DNA from: CAYTPI01 sp964439625
GTDB lineage: Bacteria; Chloroflexota; Anaerolineae; Aggregatilineales; UBA3940
NCBI GenBank assembly: GCA_964439625.1
Contig: CAYTPI010000013.1
Location: 1 to 64,000, forward strand
Direction of reading: 5' to 3'
Length of the DNA: 64,000 bases
Made by a program: the position numbers and the translations under genes. Under the pieces are notes generated by a model, which saw only the letters and a list, made by a program, of their open reading frames with translations, made no database searches and was not told where the DNA came from. Positions 49,238 to 59,100 of this stretch are shown here, piece by piece (the first letter of the stretch is position 1; each line of letters opens with the position of its first letter).

Positions 49238-50365
49238 ATGGGTTTCTATATTAGACGGGCCATCACCATTGGCCCTTTTCGAATCAACTTATCAAAGTCT
49301 GGCATCGGTGTTTCTGTGGGTATGCGTGGCTTCCGACTTGGCACGGGGCCGCGCGGCAGTTACATCCACATGGGTCGTGACGGCATCTACTATCGCAAGT
49401 CTCTGCCTGGCTTTAAAGATGTTTTGATGCCAAATAAAGCAAGCGACGCAGATGAGGGTGAAGCGGAAGCAGCACCAGAATCTAATGTACCGGACGATAT
49501 GACAGTTTATGAGAGTACCGATGTGCAGTTCATGCAAGACTCGTCTTCTGCGAAACTACTTGAGGAACTCCGTCAACAAAACAACAAAGTGACGCGCTGG
49601 CCGTATGTTGCTGGCTTCTCCTTGATCGCCGTCATTGCTGCCAGCATACTTCTGATCCCCATCGCGTTGATTGTCTGCCCAGTTGGTCTGTTAGTAGCGG
49701 CTGCCGTGACATTTATTGCCTATCAGCGCGACCAAGTAGAGAAGTCGGTTGTGCTCTTCTACGATCTCGATGAAGCCGCTGAAGCCGCATACAATAAGCT
49801 CTATCAAGGCTTTGGCGAACTATCGTCCAGTAACCAAATCTGGCATGTGCATGCTGTCGGCGATGTCGTCGCTGAGGAAGGTGAGAAGGAACAACCTGTT
49901 GCTAGTGCCGAATTACTCCGTACACCAATCCGCCCAGCGATGAAGTCACCGCCTTTTATCGAGACAAATATTGCTGTCCCAGCACTGCCTGTTGGTCGCC
50001 AGACGATTTACTTCTTCCCGGATCGTATTTTGATTTATGATGGCAAGAGCGTTGGCGCTATTCCTTACACGGATGTGCGCCTAAATGAATATGCCTTCAC
50101 GGTGCTTGAAGATGGGCCTATTGCGCCCGACGCTGAAGTCGTCGGAGAGCAGTATAAGGCTATCAACAAGGATGGCACGCCAGATCAACGCTATGCTGAT
50201 AACGTCAAACTGCCTGAACTGCGCTATGCCAAACTTCACCTGACAAGTAACACGGGTCTTAATGAGCTGTTAATCGCCTCAAAGCAGGGCATAAGCGCAG
50301 CAATTACCGCCGCGATTGAAGAACTTAGCCGCATCACTGTTGATGCTGAGATGAAGAAAAAGTAG
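49238..50365 (+). CDS. DUF4236-domain membrane protein
   Basis: A 375-residue protein with the DUF4236 motif at its N-terminus: MGFYIRRAITIGPFRINLSKSGIGVSVG, then RLGTGPRGSYIHMGRDGIYYR. The domain is thought to be a small membrane-proximal beta unit of unknown role. Two hydrophobic helices follow at about 122-155 (VAGFSLIAVIAASILLIPIALIV). A large soluble domain of about 200 residues comes next (EKSVVLFYDLDEAAEAAYNKLYQGFGEL, QTIYFFPDRILIYDG), a pattern like a PH-type barrel. AAGGAG precedes the ATG. It is seven bases ahead of the LOG-like gene. Confidence 0.75.
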   Translation: MGFYIRRAITIGPFRINLSKSGIGVSVGMRGFRLGTGPRGSYIHMGRDGIYYRKSLPGFKDVLMPNKASDADEGEAEAAPESNVPDDMTVYESTDVQFMQDSSSAKLLEELRQQNNKVTRWPYVAGFSLIAVIAASILLIPIALIVCPVGLLVAAAVTFIAYQRDQVEKSVVLFYDLDEAAEAAYNKLYQGFGELSSSNQIWHVHAVGDVVAEEGEKEQPVASAELLRTPIRPAMKSPPFIETNIAVPALPVGRQTIYFFPDRILIYDGKSVGAIPYTDVRLNEYAFTVLEDGPIAPDAEVVGEQYKAINKDGTPDQRYADNVKLPELRYAKLHLTSNTGLNELLIASKQGISAAITAAIEELSRITVDAEMKKK

Positions 50366-50371
50366 CCTAGC

Positions 50372-50920
50372 TTGCCACAAACAATCATCAGTGTCTATGG
50401 GTCATCCAAGCCTCAACCGGATGACCCACTCTATAAACGTGGGGAATATATCGGACAATTGCTTGGACAGTCAGGTTACGCAGTCATGACTGGTGGCTAT
50501 TATGGCGTTATGGAAGCCGTCAGCAAAGGGGCCTACGAGGCTGGTGGTCACACGATTGGTGTCACTGTTGCCAACTGGGAAGCGCGTGGTTTTCGCAGTA
50601 AACCCAACGACTATTTGCATGAACTAGTCGCCTGTCCTTCATTACAAGAACGATTGCTGTATTTGGTATCCGAGTGCAACGGTGCCATTGCTTTAGATGG
50701 TGGCATTGGCACCGTTAGTGAGGTGACGCTGCTCTGGTCATTTATTCAAACAGGTGAGGTCGCACCCAAGCCGCTGATCCTCGTCGGTGACTGGTGGCAG
50801 TCGTGGTACAACGTGACCAAGCAAGACGGGCAGTTCATTACGCAGCCGACCCTTGATATTGTGACAATTGTGCCGACCCCTACGGTTGCCATTGAATACC
50901 TAAGGCCTTTGCTTGATTAA
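50372..50920 (+). CDS. LOG/SLOG-type Rossmann protein
   Basis: A 182-residue Rossmann-fold protein of the lysine decarboxylase-like/LOG group. SVYGSSKPQPDDPLY opens the fold, GGYYGVMEAVSKGAYEAGG stands for the usual GGGxxGLM, and ALDGGIGTVSEVTLLW for PGGxGTxxE. True LOG enzymes release cytokinin bases from their ribotides; the changed motif (DGG, not PGG) makes that unsure, and nucleotide-derived ligand binding is a safer statement. The TTG start lies six bases after the DUF4236 gene, and the stop overlaps the next gene by eight. Confidence 0.75.
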   Translation: MPQTIISVYGSSKPQPDDPLYKRGEYIGQLLGQSGYAVMTGGYYGVMEAVSKGAYEAGGHTIGVTVANWEARGFRSKPNDYLHELVACPSLQERLLYLVSECNGAIALDGGIGTVSEVTLLWSFIQTGEVAPKPLILVGDWWQSWYNVTKQDGQFITQPTLDIVTIVPTPTVAIEYLRPLLD

Positions 50921-52073
50921 ACGAATCTATTTTGTGGGTCTTGCCGTGGCTTGTGTCGGTTGCTCATCCGTGCCATCTCAGACACCTGTTATTCCGACGC
51001 GTAACACCGTTGAAACGCGTCCAACTGTAGCACTTACCCCGACTCATAAATTTACTGCAACACCAACCCTTGAACCAACTAATACACCGCGCCCAACACC
51101 AGGACCCAGCCTCACTGATCTGCTAGCTACACCTCGGGCCGATTTTGAACAAGGCAATGCCGATACCATATCGTCACAGCTCGATGCTATCAGAGAGCGT
51201 TACCCGGAGAGCGCCTTACCATTTCTAATCGAGGCAGATATTGCGGCTGCGAACAAGCAACCGGCTATCCAAGAGCAGCGACTACTGGACGCTCTCACCG
51301 CTGACCCAGGAAGTTCTCTTGCTTATCTCACGCTTGTTGACTTCTACGCCGAAAATCGACCCATCGTCAACCCTGAGGAAGGCAGCACTGTTGCTGCTCT
51401 GCAGGCTTCGGCTGCAGCATATGCGCTTGGTGGCTATCCTGACGTCATCGAGATAACTTCAAACGCTCTGACCGCATCATCAAACACCGAAGGCTTAATA
51501 GTCGCCCGTGGCTTGGCCTACCTAAGCACGCAAAAGAATGATGAAGCCATTGCGGATTTTCGGCAGGCCGCTGCTATCGACTTCGATGATCCGCTTACGG
51601 TGTTGTGGTTTGGGCGAGCGTTGGCGGCTGCCGGTAAATTCCAAGAAGCTGCTGTTCAATTTGAGACTGCCGGGCGAGCNNNNNNNNNNCGAGCAGCGGC
51701 ACAGCAGGGTGGGCCAATGGAGGTATACCAATATCTAGCTGTTGGCGAAGAGGTTGTCGCAGTTGCCCAGTTTGACGTTGAACAGGCCTACGATGACCTA
51801 GGTGAGCAAGTCTTTGAGGTCGGCAGTATCGACCCCTATATCCTAGCATACGCGCGCATTGATCTGCTGCTGCAGCAATATAATCTAGCGATATTTCGCC
51901 TTTTCGATCTCGTAGACTCCGGTTATATGCCAGCGCTCTACTATCTTGGTGTCGCTTATGTCGAAACAAGACAGGTCGAACAGGCTCGTGATGCCTTCGA
52001 ACGCTACCTAAACGTTGAACCCTACGGGCCAAACGCTGAACAGGCGCGTGCAACCCTCCGCGATCTACCCTGA
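50913..52073 (+). CDS. TPR lipoprotein, interrupted by an assembly gap
   Basis: An exported lipoprotein of about 381 residues after removal of the gap. The signal peptide ends in the lipobox CVGC (Cys17), followed by a Thr/Pro-rich linker (PTLEPTNTPRPTPGP). The rest is TPR-like: EGLIVARGLAYLSTQKNDEAIADFRQAAAIDFDD, then YLGVAYVETRQVEQARDAFERYLNVEP. Ten Ns at 51680 are flanked by CGAGC on both sides; joining the copies keeps the frame (TAGRAAAQQ). The start is TTG, overlapping the LOG-like gene by eight bases. It probably assembles complexes on the outer face of the membrane. Confidence 0.72.
   Translation: MIKRIYFVGLAVACVGCSSVPSQTPVIPTRNTVETRPTVALTPTHKFTATPTLEPTNTPRPTPGPSLTDLLATPRADFEQGNADTISSQLDAIRERYPESALPFLIEADIAAANKQPAIQEQRLLDALTADPGSSLAYLTLVDFYAENRPIVNPEEGSTVAALQASAAAYALGGYPDVIEITSNALTASSNTEGLIVARGLAYLSTQKNDEAIADFRQAAAIDFDDPLTVLWFGRALAAAGKFQEAAVQFETAGRXXXXRAAAQQGGPMEVYQYLAVGEEVVAVAQFDVEQAYDDLGEQVFEVGSIDPYILAYARIDLLLQQYNLAIFRLFDLVDSGYMPALYYLGVAYVETRQVEQARDAFERYLNVEPYGPNAEQARATLRDLP
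51680..51689. other. Assembly gap of ten Ns
   Basis: Flanked on both sides by CGAGC inside one open reading frame. As in dgkA, this looks like an unmerged contig overlap, although here the shared sequence is only five bases. Confidence 0.7.
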
Positions 52074-52276
52074 CTAATCTGCTCCTACTGCACCCGATAG
52101 TACGTTACAGCTAAGTTTGGCGCATCCTAAAGACCAACTTTATCAACAAAATGCCCCTTTGCTTTCAGTTTCTGTTGTAATTCCAACAGCAAACGGTTTA
52201 CCCTGCACACGTTGGCATGCTAACATTATCTATATTGGTAATAATACGCTGCGTAAATGCGTCAGTATTAAATGAT

Positions 52277-52292
52277 AGGGTCATGTGACCCT
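52277..52292. repeat. Inverted repeat upstream of trxA
   Basis: AGGGTCA and TGACCCT with a 2-base centre lie 33 bases before the trxA ATG. Position and symmetry suit an operator. The rest of the 252-base gap holds no gene I could support. Confidence 0.4.
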
Positions 52293-52325
52293 GCTCTACA
52301 AGTGAGTTGAAAGGTAACACGCAAA

Positions 52326-52649
52326 ATGTCTAAGCCAGTCCCAGTTACAGATGCTGCTTTTGAAACAGACGTCCTTGAGTCGGAAACACCCGTATTGGTG
52401 GACTTTTGGGCAGAGTGGTGTGGTCCATGCAAGATGATCGCCCCAATTGTCGATGAACTTGCTCAGGAATTTGAGGGTAAGCTCAAAGTTGCAAAGCTCG
52501 ACGTTGACGAAAACCCAAATGCGATGCAGGCCTACGGCATCATGGGTATCCCGACTTTAATCCTCTTCAAGAATGGTGAGGATGTTGAGCGAATTGTTGG
52601 TATGACTTCAAAGGATCGCTTGACAAACGCGATTCAACCACATCTCTAG
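52326..52649 (+). CDS. trxA: Thioredoxin
   Basis: A 107-residue cytoplasmic disulfide reductase. The active site is WAEWCGPCKMIAP, the cis-proline loop is GIMGIPTLILFKNGE, and the length is standard. It reduces protein disulfides using thioredoxin reductase, which is not in the window. GAAAGG precedes the ATG. It is flanked by an inverted repeat upstream and a terminator downstream, so it is transcribed alone. Confidence 0.97.
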   Translation: MSKPVPVTDAAFETDVLESETPVLVDFWAEWCGPCKMIAPIVDELAQEFEGKLKVAKLDVDENPNAMQAYGIMGIPTLILFKNGEDVERIVGMTSKDRLTNAIQPHL

Positions 52650-52672
52650 ACATATAATCAGGGCTAGTTTAT

Positions 52673-52702
52673 AAAGAGCCGCTCACACAAGAGTGGCTCT
52701 TT
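52673..52702 (+). terminator. Terminator after trxA
   Basis: A 12-bp stem with one G-U pair (arms AAAGAGCCGCTC and GAGTGGCTCTTT, 6-base loop) is followed by TTTGTATTTT. Confidence 0.75.
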
Positions 52703-52871
52703 GTATTTTGTATCTTACGCATCGAACGATTGTTGGCGAACTGTAATGCGACCTCGGTTTGACATGTCTCATCTCCCCGTTAGAATCTCGCTGGTCATTT
52801 TGCTATAGGCACTCATTGCACAACTACGCTCATTCGGCTCAGTAATGGGCCTCAACTGGAGGATGCTTTAC

Positions 52872-53921
52872 ATGTCTGAATCACGACATTATATGATTAC
52901 CGGCGGTGCCGGCTTTCTGGGGATTAACCTCGTCCGCTATCTTTTAGAACGCGGGCATCAGGTCTCAGTCCTTGATCTGCTTCCTTTCGACTATGCAGAT
53001 TGCAAAGATCAAGTCGCGGCACACATTGGTGATATTCGAGATCGAGAAGTAGTTGATAAAGTGACTAAAGGCGCAGATATCGTTGTTCACACCGCTGCGG
53101 CTCTGCCCCTATACGCGCCTGAAGACATTTATACGACCGACATTGATGGTACCCGAAATGTACTCGAGGCCGCCCAAGCACATGGTGTAGAGCGGGTGAT
53201 TCATATTTCTTCGACGGCCGTTTATGGCATTCCAGATCATCATCCACTTTATGAAGATGATCAACGGGTTGGGGTAGGCCCTTACGGTGAAGCCAAAGTG
53301 CAGGCAGAGGACATCTGCTTCGAATTTCAAGACAAAGGCATGTGTGTGCCGATCATCCGGCCCAAGTCTTTCATCGGGCCAGAACGCTTAGGCGTATTTG
53401 CTCTCTTCTATGATTGGGCCAAGGATGGTAAAAATTTTCCTGTCTTGGGAAGTGGCAATAACCTATACCAGTACCTTGACGTTGAAGACCTCTGCGCTGC
53501 GATTTATCTCTGTTGCACGCTCCCTTGTGAGACTGTCAACGATGTGTTCAACATTGGTGCAAAAGAGTTCGGCACGACCAAAGAAGATTTTCAAGCCGTC
53601 TTAGACCACGCCGGGTTTAACCGCCGTATTGTCCCAATTCCCGCAAAACCAGCGATTCTCGCCTTGCGTATCCTCGAAAGAATGGGCTTGTCTCCGCTAT
53701 ATAAATGGGTCTACGAAACCGTGGTTGAAGACTCTTTTGTTTCAATTGAGAAGGCCGAAAAGGTGCTGGGGTACAAGCCAAAATATTCTAATCAGGATGC
53801 CCTAATCCGTAACTACAAATGGTATTTGGATAACCTAGACACATTTGAGAATCAAAGTGGTGTTTCACACCGCGTCCCATGGAAGCAGGGTATTCTAAGA
53901 GTTGCGAAAGTATTCTTCTAG
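52872..53921 (+). CDS. NAD-dependent epimerase/dehydratase (extended SDR)
   Basis: A 349-residue Rossmann enzyme that probably changes a nucleotide sugar or a related hydroxyl/keto substrate. The NAD-binding motif is MITGGAGFLGINLVRYLLERG. The catalytic Ser/Tyr/Lys appear as ISSTAVYG and YGEAKVQAE, and RPKSFIGPERLG follows as the substrate loop. The ATG at 52872 was chosen because GGAGG lies nine bases before it; two ATGs further upstream are too close to that site or lack one. The long C-terminal segment with SIEKAEKVLGYKPKYS is typical. Substrate unknown. Confidence 0.85.
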   Translation: MSESRHYMITGGAGFLGINLVRYLLERGHQVSVLDLLPFDYADCKDQVAAHIGDIRDREVVDKVTKGADIVVHTAAALPLYAPEDIYTTDIDGTRNVLEAAQAHGVERVIHISSTAVYGIPDHHPLYEDDQRVGVGPYGEAKVQAEDICFEFQDKGMCVPIIRPKSFIGPERLGVFALFYDWAKDGKNFPVLGSGNNLYQYLDVEDLCAAIYLCCTLPCETVNDVFNIGAKEFGTTKEDFQAVLDHAGFNRRIVPIPAKPAILALRILERMGLSPLYKWVYETVVEDSFVSIEKAEKVLGYKPKYSNQDALIRNYKWYLDNLDTFENQSGVSHRVPWKQGILRVAKVFF

Positions 53922-54090
53922 CCAATTAATTTGGCTGTAAAGGAGAATGTGATTCGACCACACCCCTTTTTGAAACTTCCAGGCAGACTTGGCGAAATAG
54001 CACCGCTGACTATAATTGTGAGCGACTTTCTACCGTACACTATAAGACACCCTAAAACAGTAATTGGTTCATAAAAGGAGCCTTGTAATT

Positions 54091-55683
54091 ATGAAATTAG
54101 CTGCGCGTGTGGGTCTGCTTGTGCTGACTCTGGCGATGCTGTCGCCGGCGGCTCTGGTGACCGCACAAGAAGATCACGCCTGTACCTATGTTGTGCAAGC
54201 AGGGGACTCTGTTGCTGGTGTTGCCAGCCAGTTTAATTTGCAAATCTGGCAACTACAGGAAGAGAATCAAGAAACATACTATAATCTTTGGGACAATCAG
54301 ATCAACGTTGGCTGGGTGCTCGACGTCTGTTACGGTGACAACATTGTACCTACCGAAGTACAACAACCAGACATAGCGCCACAAGCAACTGAGACGGTCG
54401 AAGAGGTATCTCCAACTATGGAGCCTACTGTTGATATACCAACATCCGTCGTGTCAGATGTGTCTGTTTTCCCCAACAATACTTTAAATGTTCGCAGTGG
54501 CCCGGGCGTGGATTTTGCATCCATTGGTACGGTTCAAAGCGGCGTTGAGTTACCTGTTGTTGCGCGTACTTCAGATAACGCATGGGTGCTTGTACAGTTT
54601 GCGGCGTCCCAAGAAGGGTGGATAGCCGCCTTCCTCACGTCGATTCGCGGTGACCTTTTCTCTGTCCCTGTTGTCGATGCAATTGAACCACCAACTACCG
54701 CGCCATCAGCCGCACCAGCCGGGCAGCTGCCAGCGCCGACAGGCTCATCTGCTTTTGAACTCGGCGGGCAGACTCAAGGTCTCGGCAACCCTGATGTAAT
54801 GCGCTCTGCCGGTATGACGTGGGTGAAGTTTCAGCACAAATGGGGTCCTGGGGACGATCCAAATGATCTCGCTGGTGCCATTCAGAATGCACAGGCGCAA
54901 GGGTTTAAGGTTCTCTACAGTATTCCAGGTCAGCTTTACCCAACCAGCATTGACTTTGCCTCCTATACTCAGTTTGTGGGAGGCGTCGCGGCACTTGGGG
55001 TGGACGCAATCGAAGTTTGGAACGAACAAAACCTCGACCGTGAATGGCCTGCCGGGCAGATTAACCCGACCAGTTACGTCAATGATATGCTGGCACCCGC
55101 ATACGGCGCTATCAAGGCTAATAACCCCAACACACTTGTGATTTCTGGGGCACCAGCACCAACCGGCGTTCACACTGTTTCAACTATTTGGGCCGATGAC
55201 CTCTACATGAATGGCATGCGCGCAGCTATCGATCAGCGCGTAGTTAACGGTCTCTCTTACCCGCTGGACTGCGTTGGTATTCACTACAACGCAGGCGCGA
55301 CATCACCTACTCAGGTAACCGGACACCCAGCAGCACCTAACGGTGGTCACTATTCTTGGTACTATCAACCCATGTTTGACGTGTACGCTAATGCCTTCCC
55401 TGATCGGCCTCTGTGCTACACAGAAATCGGATACCTCACAGGTGATGGCTTTGGTGATCTGCCACCCCTGTTTGCCTGGGCTGGTGCAACCAGCCTGGGG
55501 CAGCAAGCCCAGTGGTTGGGTGAAGCCGCTCAACTGGCCCGCGCTTCGGAACGTGTCCGGATGTTCATCGTATTCAATGTGGATTTCCGCGTTTATGGCG
55601 CTGATCCGCAGGGTGGCTACTCAATCTACCGTCCTGATGGGACTTGCCCATCCTGCGCGACTCTATTGCAAACCGTCCAATAG
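54091..55683 (+). CDS. Secreted LysM-SH3b protein with a glycosidase-like domain
   Basis: A 530-residue exported protein with a signal peptide cleaved near TAQED. A LysM-like unit follows at about 33-80 (YVVQAGDSVAGVASQFNLQIWQLQEEN), then an SH3b domain at about 120-185 (NTLNVRSGPGVDFASIGTVQSG). From about residue 230 a TIM-barrel hydrolase-like domain carries IEVWNEQNLDREWP, which looks like the acid/base Glu of clan A enzymes, and a later LCYTEIGYLTGDGFG with a possible nucleophile Glu. It likely binds the cell wall and cleaves a polysaccharide, perhaps its own. AAAGGAG precedes the ATG. Confidence 0.8.
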   Translation: MKLAARVGLLVLTLAMLSPAALVTAQEDHACTYVVQAGDSVAGVASQFNLQIWQLQEENQETYYNLWDNQINVGWVLDVCYGDNIVPTEVQQPDIAPQATETVEEVSPTMEPTVDIPTSVVSDVSVFPNNTLNVRSGPGVDFASIGTVQSGVELPVVARTSDNAWVLVQFAASQEGWIAAFLTSIRGDLFSVPVVDAIEPPTTAPSAAPAGQLPAPTGSSAFELGGQTQGLGNPDVMRSAGMTWVKFQHKWGPGDDPNDLAGAIQNAQAQGFKVLYSIPGQLYPTSIDFASYTQFVGGVAALGVDAIEVWNEQNLDREWPAGQINPTSYVNDMLAPAYGAIKANNPNTLVISGAPAPTGVHTVSTIWADDLYMNGMRAAIDQRVVNGLSYPLDCVGIHYNAGATSPTQVTGHPAAPNGGHYSWYYQPMFDVYANAFPDRPLCYTEIGYLTGDGFGDLPPLFAWAGATSLGQQAQWLGEAAQLARASERVRMFIVFNVDFRVYGADPQGGYSIYRPDGTCPSCATLLQTVQ

Positions 55684-55692
55684 AAGAATCAA

Positions 55693-55723
55693 CAAGGAGG
55701 CCTTCAAATTTTAGGTCTCCTTG
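55693..55723 (+). terminator. Hairpin after the glycosidase gene
   Basis: Two 11-base arms (CAAGGAGGCCT and AGGTCTCCTTG, one mismatch) with a 9-base loop start ten bases after the stop. No T run follows. Confidence 0.5.
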
Positions 55724-55794
55724 ACATCACTGTAGGGAACACTCTACACTAATCGAAAGCGATTAAACTGTCTTATTAGTACAAAGGAGCTACT

Positions 55795-56091
55795 ATGGCA
55801 GGGAGCGAATTTCCCAATACAAATGACCTTGAGGTAGCCAACACATTCATCGCGTATGAGTTGGGTCACCATTGTACGAAGCAAACGCTGACGCTTGCAT
55901 CAACTGACGGTGTCAACGTACATGCTAGCGGTGATATTTACTTTTCATACTTTTTCCACTATTTTAATAAAGCTCGCATCCTCATTGATAGCGGTGTAAC
56001 GGGCACGGAGTTATTTGCCATTCTTGCAGCCAGTGATATCGATGTCCCTGGTGAACTCATCGGAGGTGGGCAGGGAAGCTATTTCGGTTAG
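55795..56091 (+). CDS. 98-residue protein of unknown function
   Basis: A small soluble protein with no signal or helix long enough for a membrane. It reads AYELGHHCTKQTLTLASTDG, YFSYFFHYFNKARILIDSGVTG, and ends IGGGQGSYFG. The repeated Phe/Tyr and His give it an odd composition. It has a good AAAGGAG ribosome site and its own terminator, so it is likely real and monocistronic. No family is recognised. It ends 69 bases from the convergent giant gene. Confidence 0.5.
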   Translation: MAGSEFPNTNDLEVANTFIAYELGHHCTKQTLTLASTDGVNVHASGDIYFSYFFHYFNKARILIDSGVTGTELFAILAASDIDVPGELIGGGQGSYFG

Positions 56092-56122
56092 TATAATTGC
56101 GCAGTATTGTCAATATCACAGA

Positions 56123-56151
56123 AAACGGGAACCATCTGACGGTTCCTGTTT
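56123..56151. terminator. Bidirectional terminator between the 98-residue gene and the giant gene
   Basis: AAACGGGAACC and GGTTCCTGTTT form an 11-bp stem with one G-U pair and a 7-base loop; ATCACA and TGTGAT extend it past a small bulge. It ends ten bases before the end of the convergent giant gene. Confidence 0.7.
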
Positions 56152-56160
56152 GTGATGATT

Positions 56161-59100
56161 TTAGATACCGAGGTCTCCCTGCCAGCGTTTCGGCTTACGA
56201 GAACGTTCTATATCATCTTGCTCAATTTCTTTTTCTTTTTGCCTCTGCTCTGTGGCCTCTTCTTCACGAGCAATTTGCTTTTCAATACTTTCAGGCTTTG
56301 TGGTGGCAGTCTTAGCAGAGTTGATGTCGCTGAGTCTATCACCACGAGTAGCTTGAAGTTCCTTCTCGTTGACTGACTTGAACAGACCGTCCGTCTTCTC
56401 TTTACCTCCGGCGGATTGTTCTAAACCGTTTTTCTGGCCTTCTCCTTCTGACTGTTCATTCAACGATTGGCCTGGCTGTTGCTGTCGATCACGTTCAACT
56501 TGACCGTCGTTCCGCACGCCGTTTGATTGAAGCTGCTCAAGTGGTTCTTGCGCTAGTGTTTGTTCTCCGCGACCCTTGCTACTTTGGTGCTCTTCTCTCT
56601 CTTGCTGCTCAAGTTTAGGGTTCTGTGTTTCTATGTCTTCCGCTCGGCCTTGGGCATCTTGCATGCGTTGTTCGCGAGCCTGATCAGCCTCAGCCGCTTT
56701 CTGTGTTTGTTGGATTGCCTTCTCAATATCACTAAGGGTTGGCGTCTGTTCTTCAGGCTGTCGTTCGGCGCGTTGTTGTTTAACTTGTTGCTGCTCAGTC
56801 TGTTGCTGCTCAACTTTTTGTTGTTCCGCATTCTGCTGTTCAACTTTTGCCTGCGGGTTTTGCTGTTCAGCGGCCTTGTCTTGCTCTTGCTGAAGCTTGT
56901 CTTGCTCCGCACGCTGCTGTTCAAGCTGCTTATCTTGCTTAGCCTGCGTCTGTAACTGTTCTTTTTCCTGCGCTTGTACCGTTTTGTCATCCCGCGCCTG
57001 CGCTTGCTCGCTGCGTTGATCAGCTTGAACGGTCTGTTCTGTCTTCTCTTGTGCGTTGAGGGCCGTTTTACTCTGTGCAGCTTGTGAAAGCTGCTGCTCC
57101 TGTGCACTTTGGTCTTGCTGTTGACCGCCTTGCAGGCCTTGTGGCCCCTTGTTTTTAAGCTCTTCGATCTTTGCTTGAGCTTTATCCTGAGTAGGTTGTG
57201 CCTGCTCTCTCTGAGGCTGTTGTTGCTCTGTTTGGCTCTTCGACTGTTCCTCGGTTTGCTGCTGAGCCTCGACGGTTTGTTCCTGTGCAACCTTGGCTTG
57301 CGGCTGGGCGCTGCGCTCTGTTTGGGCTTGCTGCTGTTCGGCTCGGGCTTTTAATTGTTGTGTTTCTTGTGTCTGCTGCTCTTGCTCTGGTTGGACGTTG
57401 CGTTCACTCCTAGCCTGCTCACCTTTAGCTTGAGAGCCCTGTGTCGGCGTGCCCTTGCCGGCAGCAGCATCTTTCTGAGGTTGTCCCTGTGCTGCTTGCG
57501 CAGATTGTTCCTGCGGGCCAACTTGCCCCTTTGGCCCAGAGGCTGTGCTTCCACTCGGAGTCGCTTGACCCTGTATTGCTTGGCCTGATTGTGCTTGACT
57601 GCCGGCTATCTGACCACTGTTAGTGGGTGTCGGGGTTGGGCTACTAGAGAAACTAGGGCCTTTAATGCTAGGTCCCTCGTCTCGCGTATCTAGCTTAATG
57701 TCGTCTATCTCGACCTTCGCTTGTAGATCATCTTCTAGTTTTACCCGTCCATCAACACGAGTTTCCTCTGCTACTCGTCGTGTTCGAGTTTCGCGGTCAA
57801 CCTTTTCTATTTCCGCTTTTGTCAACGGATCACGTGAGCGTGTGTCGCGCTGCCCGCTGAACTTCAGTTCTTTCTGCTGCCCTTTTTCCGCATTTTCTCC
57901 GGTTGCATTGTCACCAGATCCACCTTGGCTTTGGTTGTCTGCATTGGCGGCAGTAGCGTTGTTATTATCGTTCCCTGACTTACCAGATGCGTTGGTAGTT
58001 CCTGCTTTTGCGTTTGAAGATGTGTTCGTGTTGTTAGACGTGTTTGCACTACTATTGTTTGTCGTAGTAGCTGCTGCATTGCTTGAGGCATTCACAGCAG
58101 TATTAGCCGCAGTATTATTGGTTGTGGTGTTACTTGTGGAGGCGCTTGTGCTGTCGCTACCACTTGTGGATTGATTATCAGTGCTACTAGCGTCCCTCTG
58201 GCGCCCGATGCTTCTACTTTGATCAGGGTTGGCAAGCTGTGACTTAAACACGGCATTACTGCTGCGCTCGGCAACATCGTTAAACTGTCTGAAGGTCGTT
58301 GCATCTAGTTGCTGCTCTCGACCCCGCTGCCGCATCCGTAATTCATCCGCAGCCCGAGCCTTATCCATGGCGGCTTGTTGTTCCGGTATCAGGCTCTTCG
58401 CCTGTGCGCGCTCAGAAGCTTGTTCAAAGTCCCGCGTGGGCTTGTCTTGCTCTTCACTTGAACGGTCATCCGCGCGTTCAGAGGTTTGCGTTTGGAATTC
58501 TTGCTCTGGAGTGGGGCTTGTTCTTTCCACATCATATGTTTCGAAGTCGACAGTGGTGGTCGAGAATTGCTGTTCACGGTCTTCCATTGGGCGCAGCGGT
58601 GACCGACCAAGGTTAGTGCTGTAACTGCGCATATCACCGTCAACGGCGTACATCATCAGGCGTTCGCCTGTACGCTGATCTTCGCGATCCATCCAGATCG
58701 ACATTGTCTTGCTTTCACCAACAGCGGTTTCGTACTGAAGAAACTGTATGTCTTGATCCCCGCCGGGTGTCGTCATTGAATTGGTGACGCGTGTTACACC
58801 GTCTTCAAAAATGTCCTTCGGAAGTTCGATGAATCCTTCGCCTTGTACCGACTCCAACCCGTTGGAGTAGTAAGTGATTGTCAACCCATGGTCAACTAGG
58901 CTGCCGGCTTCTGGAATCTCTTCCCAATCAATACGCGCATGTAATTCAGCCATCAACCCGTTAAGTTCACTGTCCTCGTCGAGGTTGCCCTCTAATTCGC
59001 TTAGCAGTGAATTATAGAACCCTTCTGGTTCGTCATCATCCAAGTCGAGGCCATCGCCAATCAGGTCTTCATCGTAGTCGTCCTCTTCGTCGCCATCTTC

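Noticed and set aside
57623..58174. 183-residue Leu/Val-rich frame on the plus strand, and several like it at 56560-57623
   Set aside because: These are mirror frames of the Gln/Asn/Ser-rich giant gene: CAG/CAA codons read as CTG/TTG on the other strand. They lack ribosome sites and sit wholly inside a real gene.
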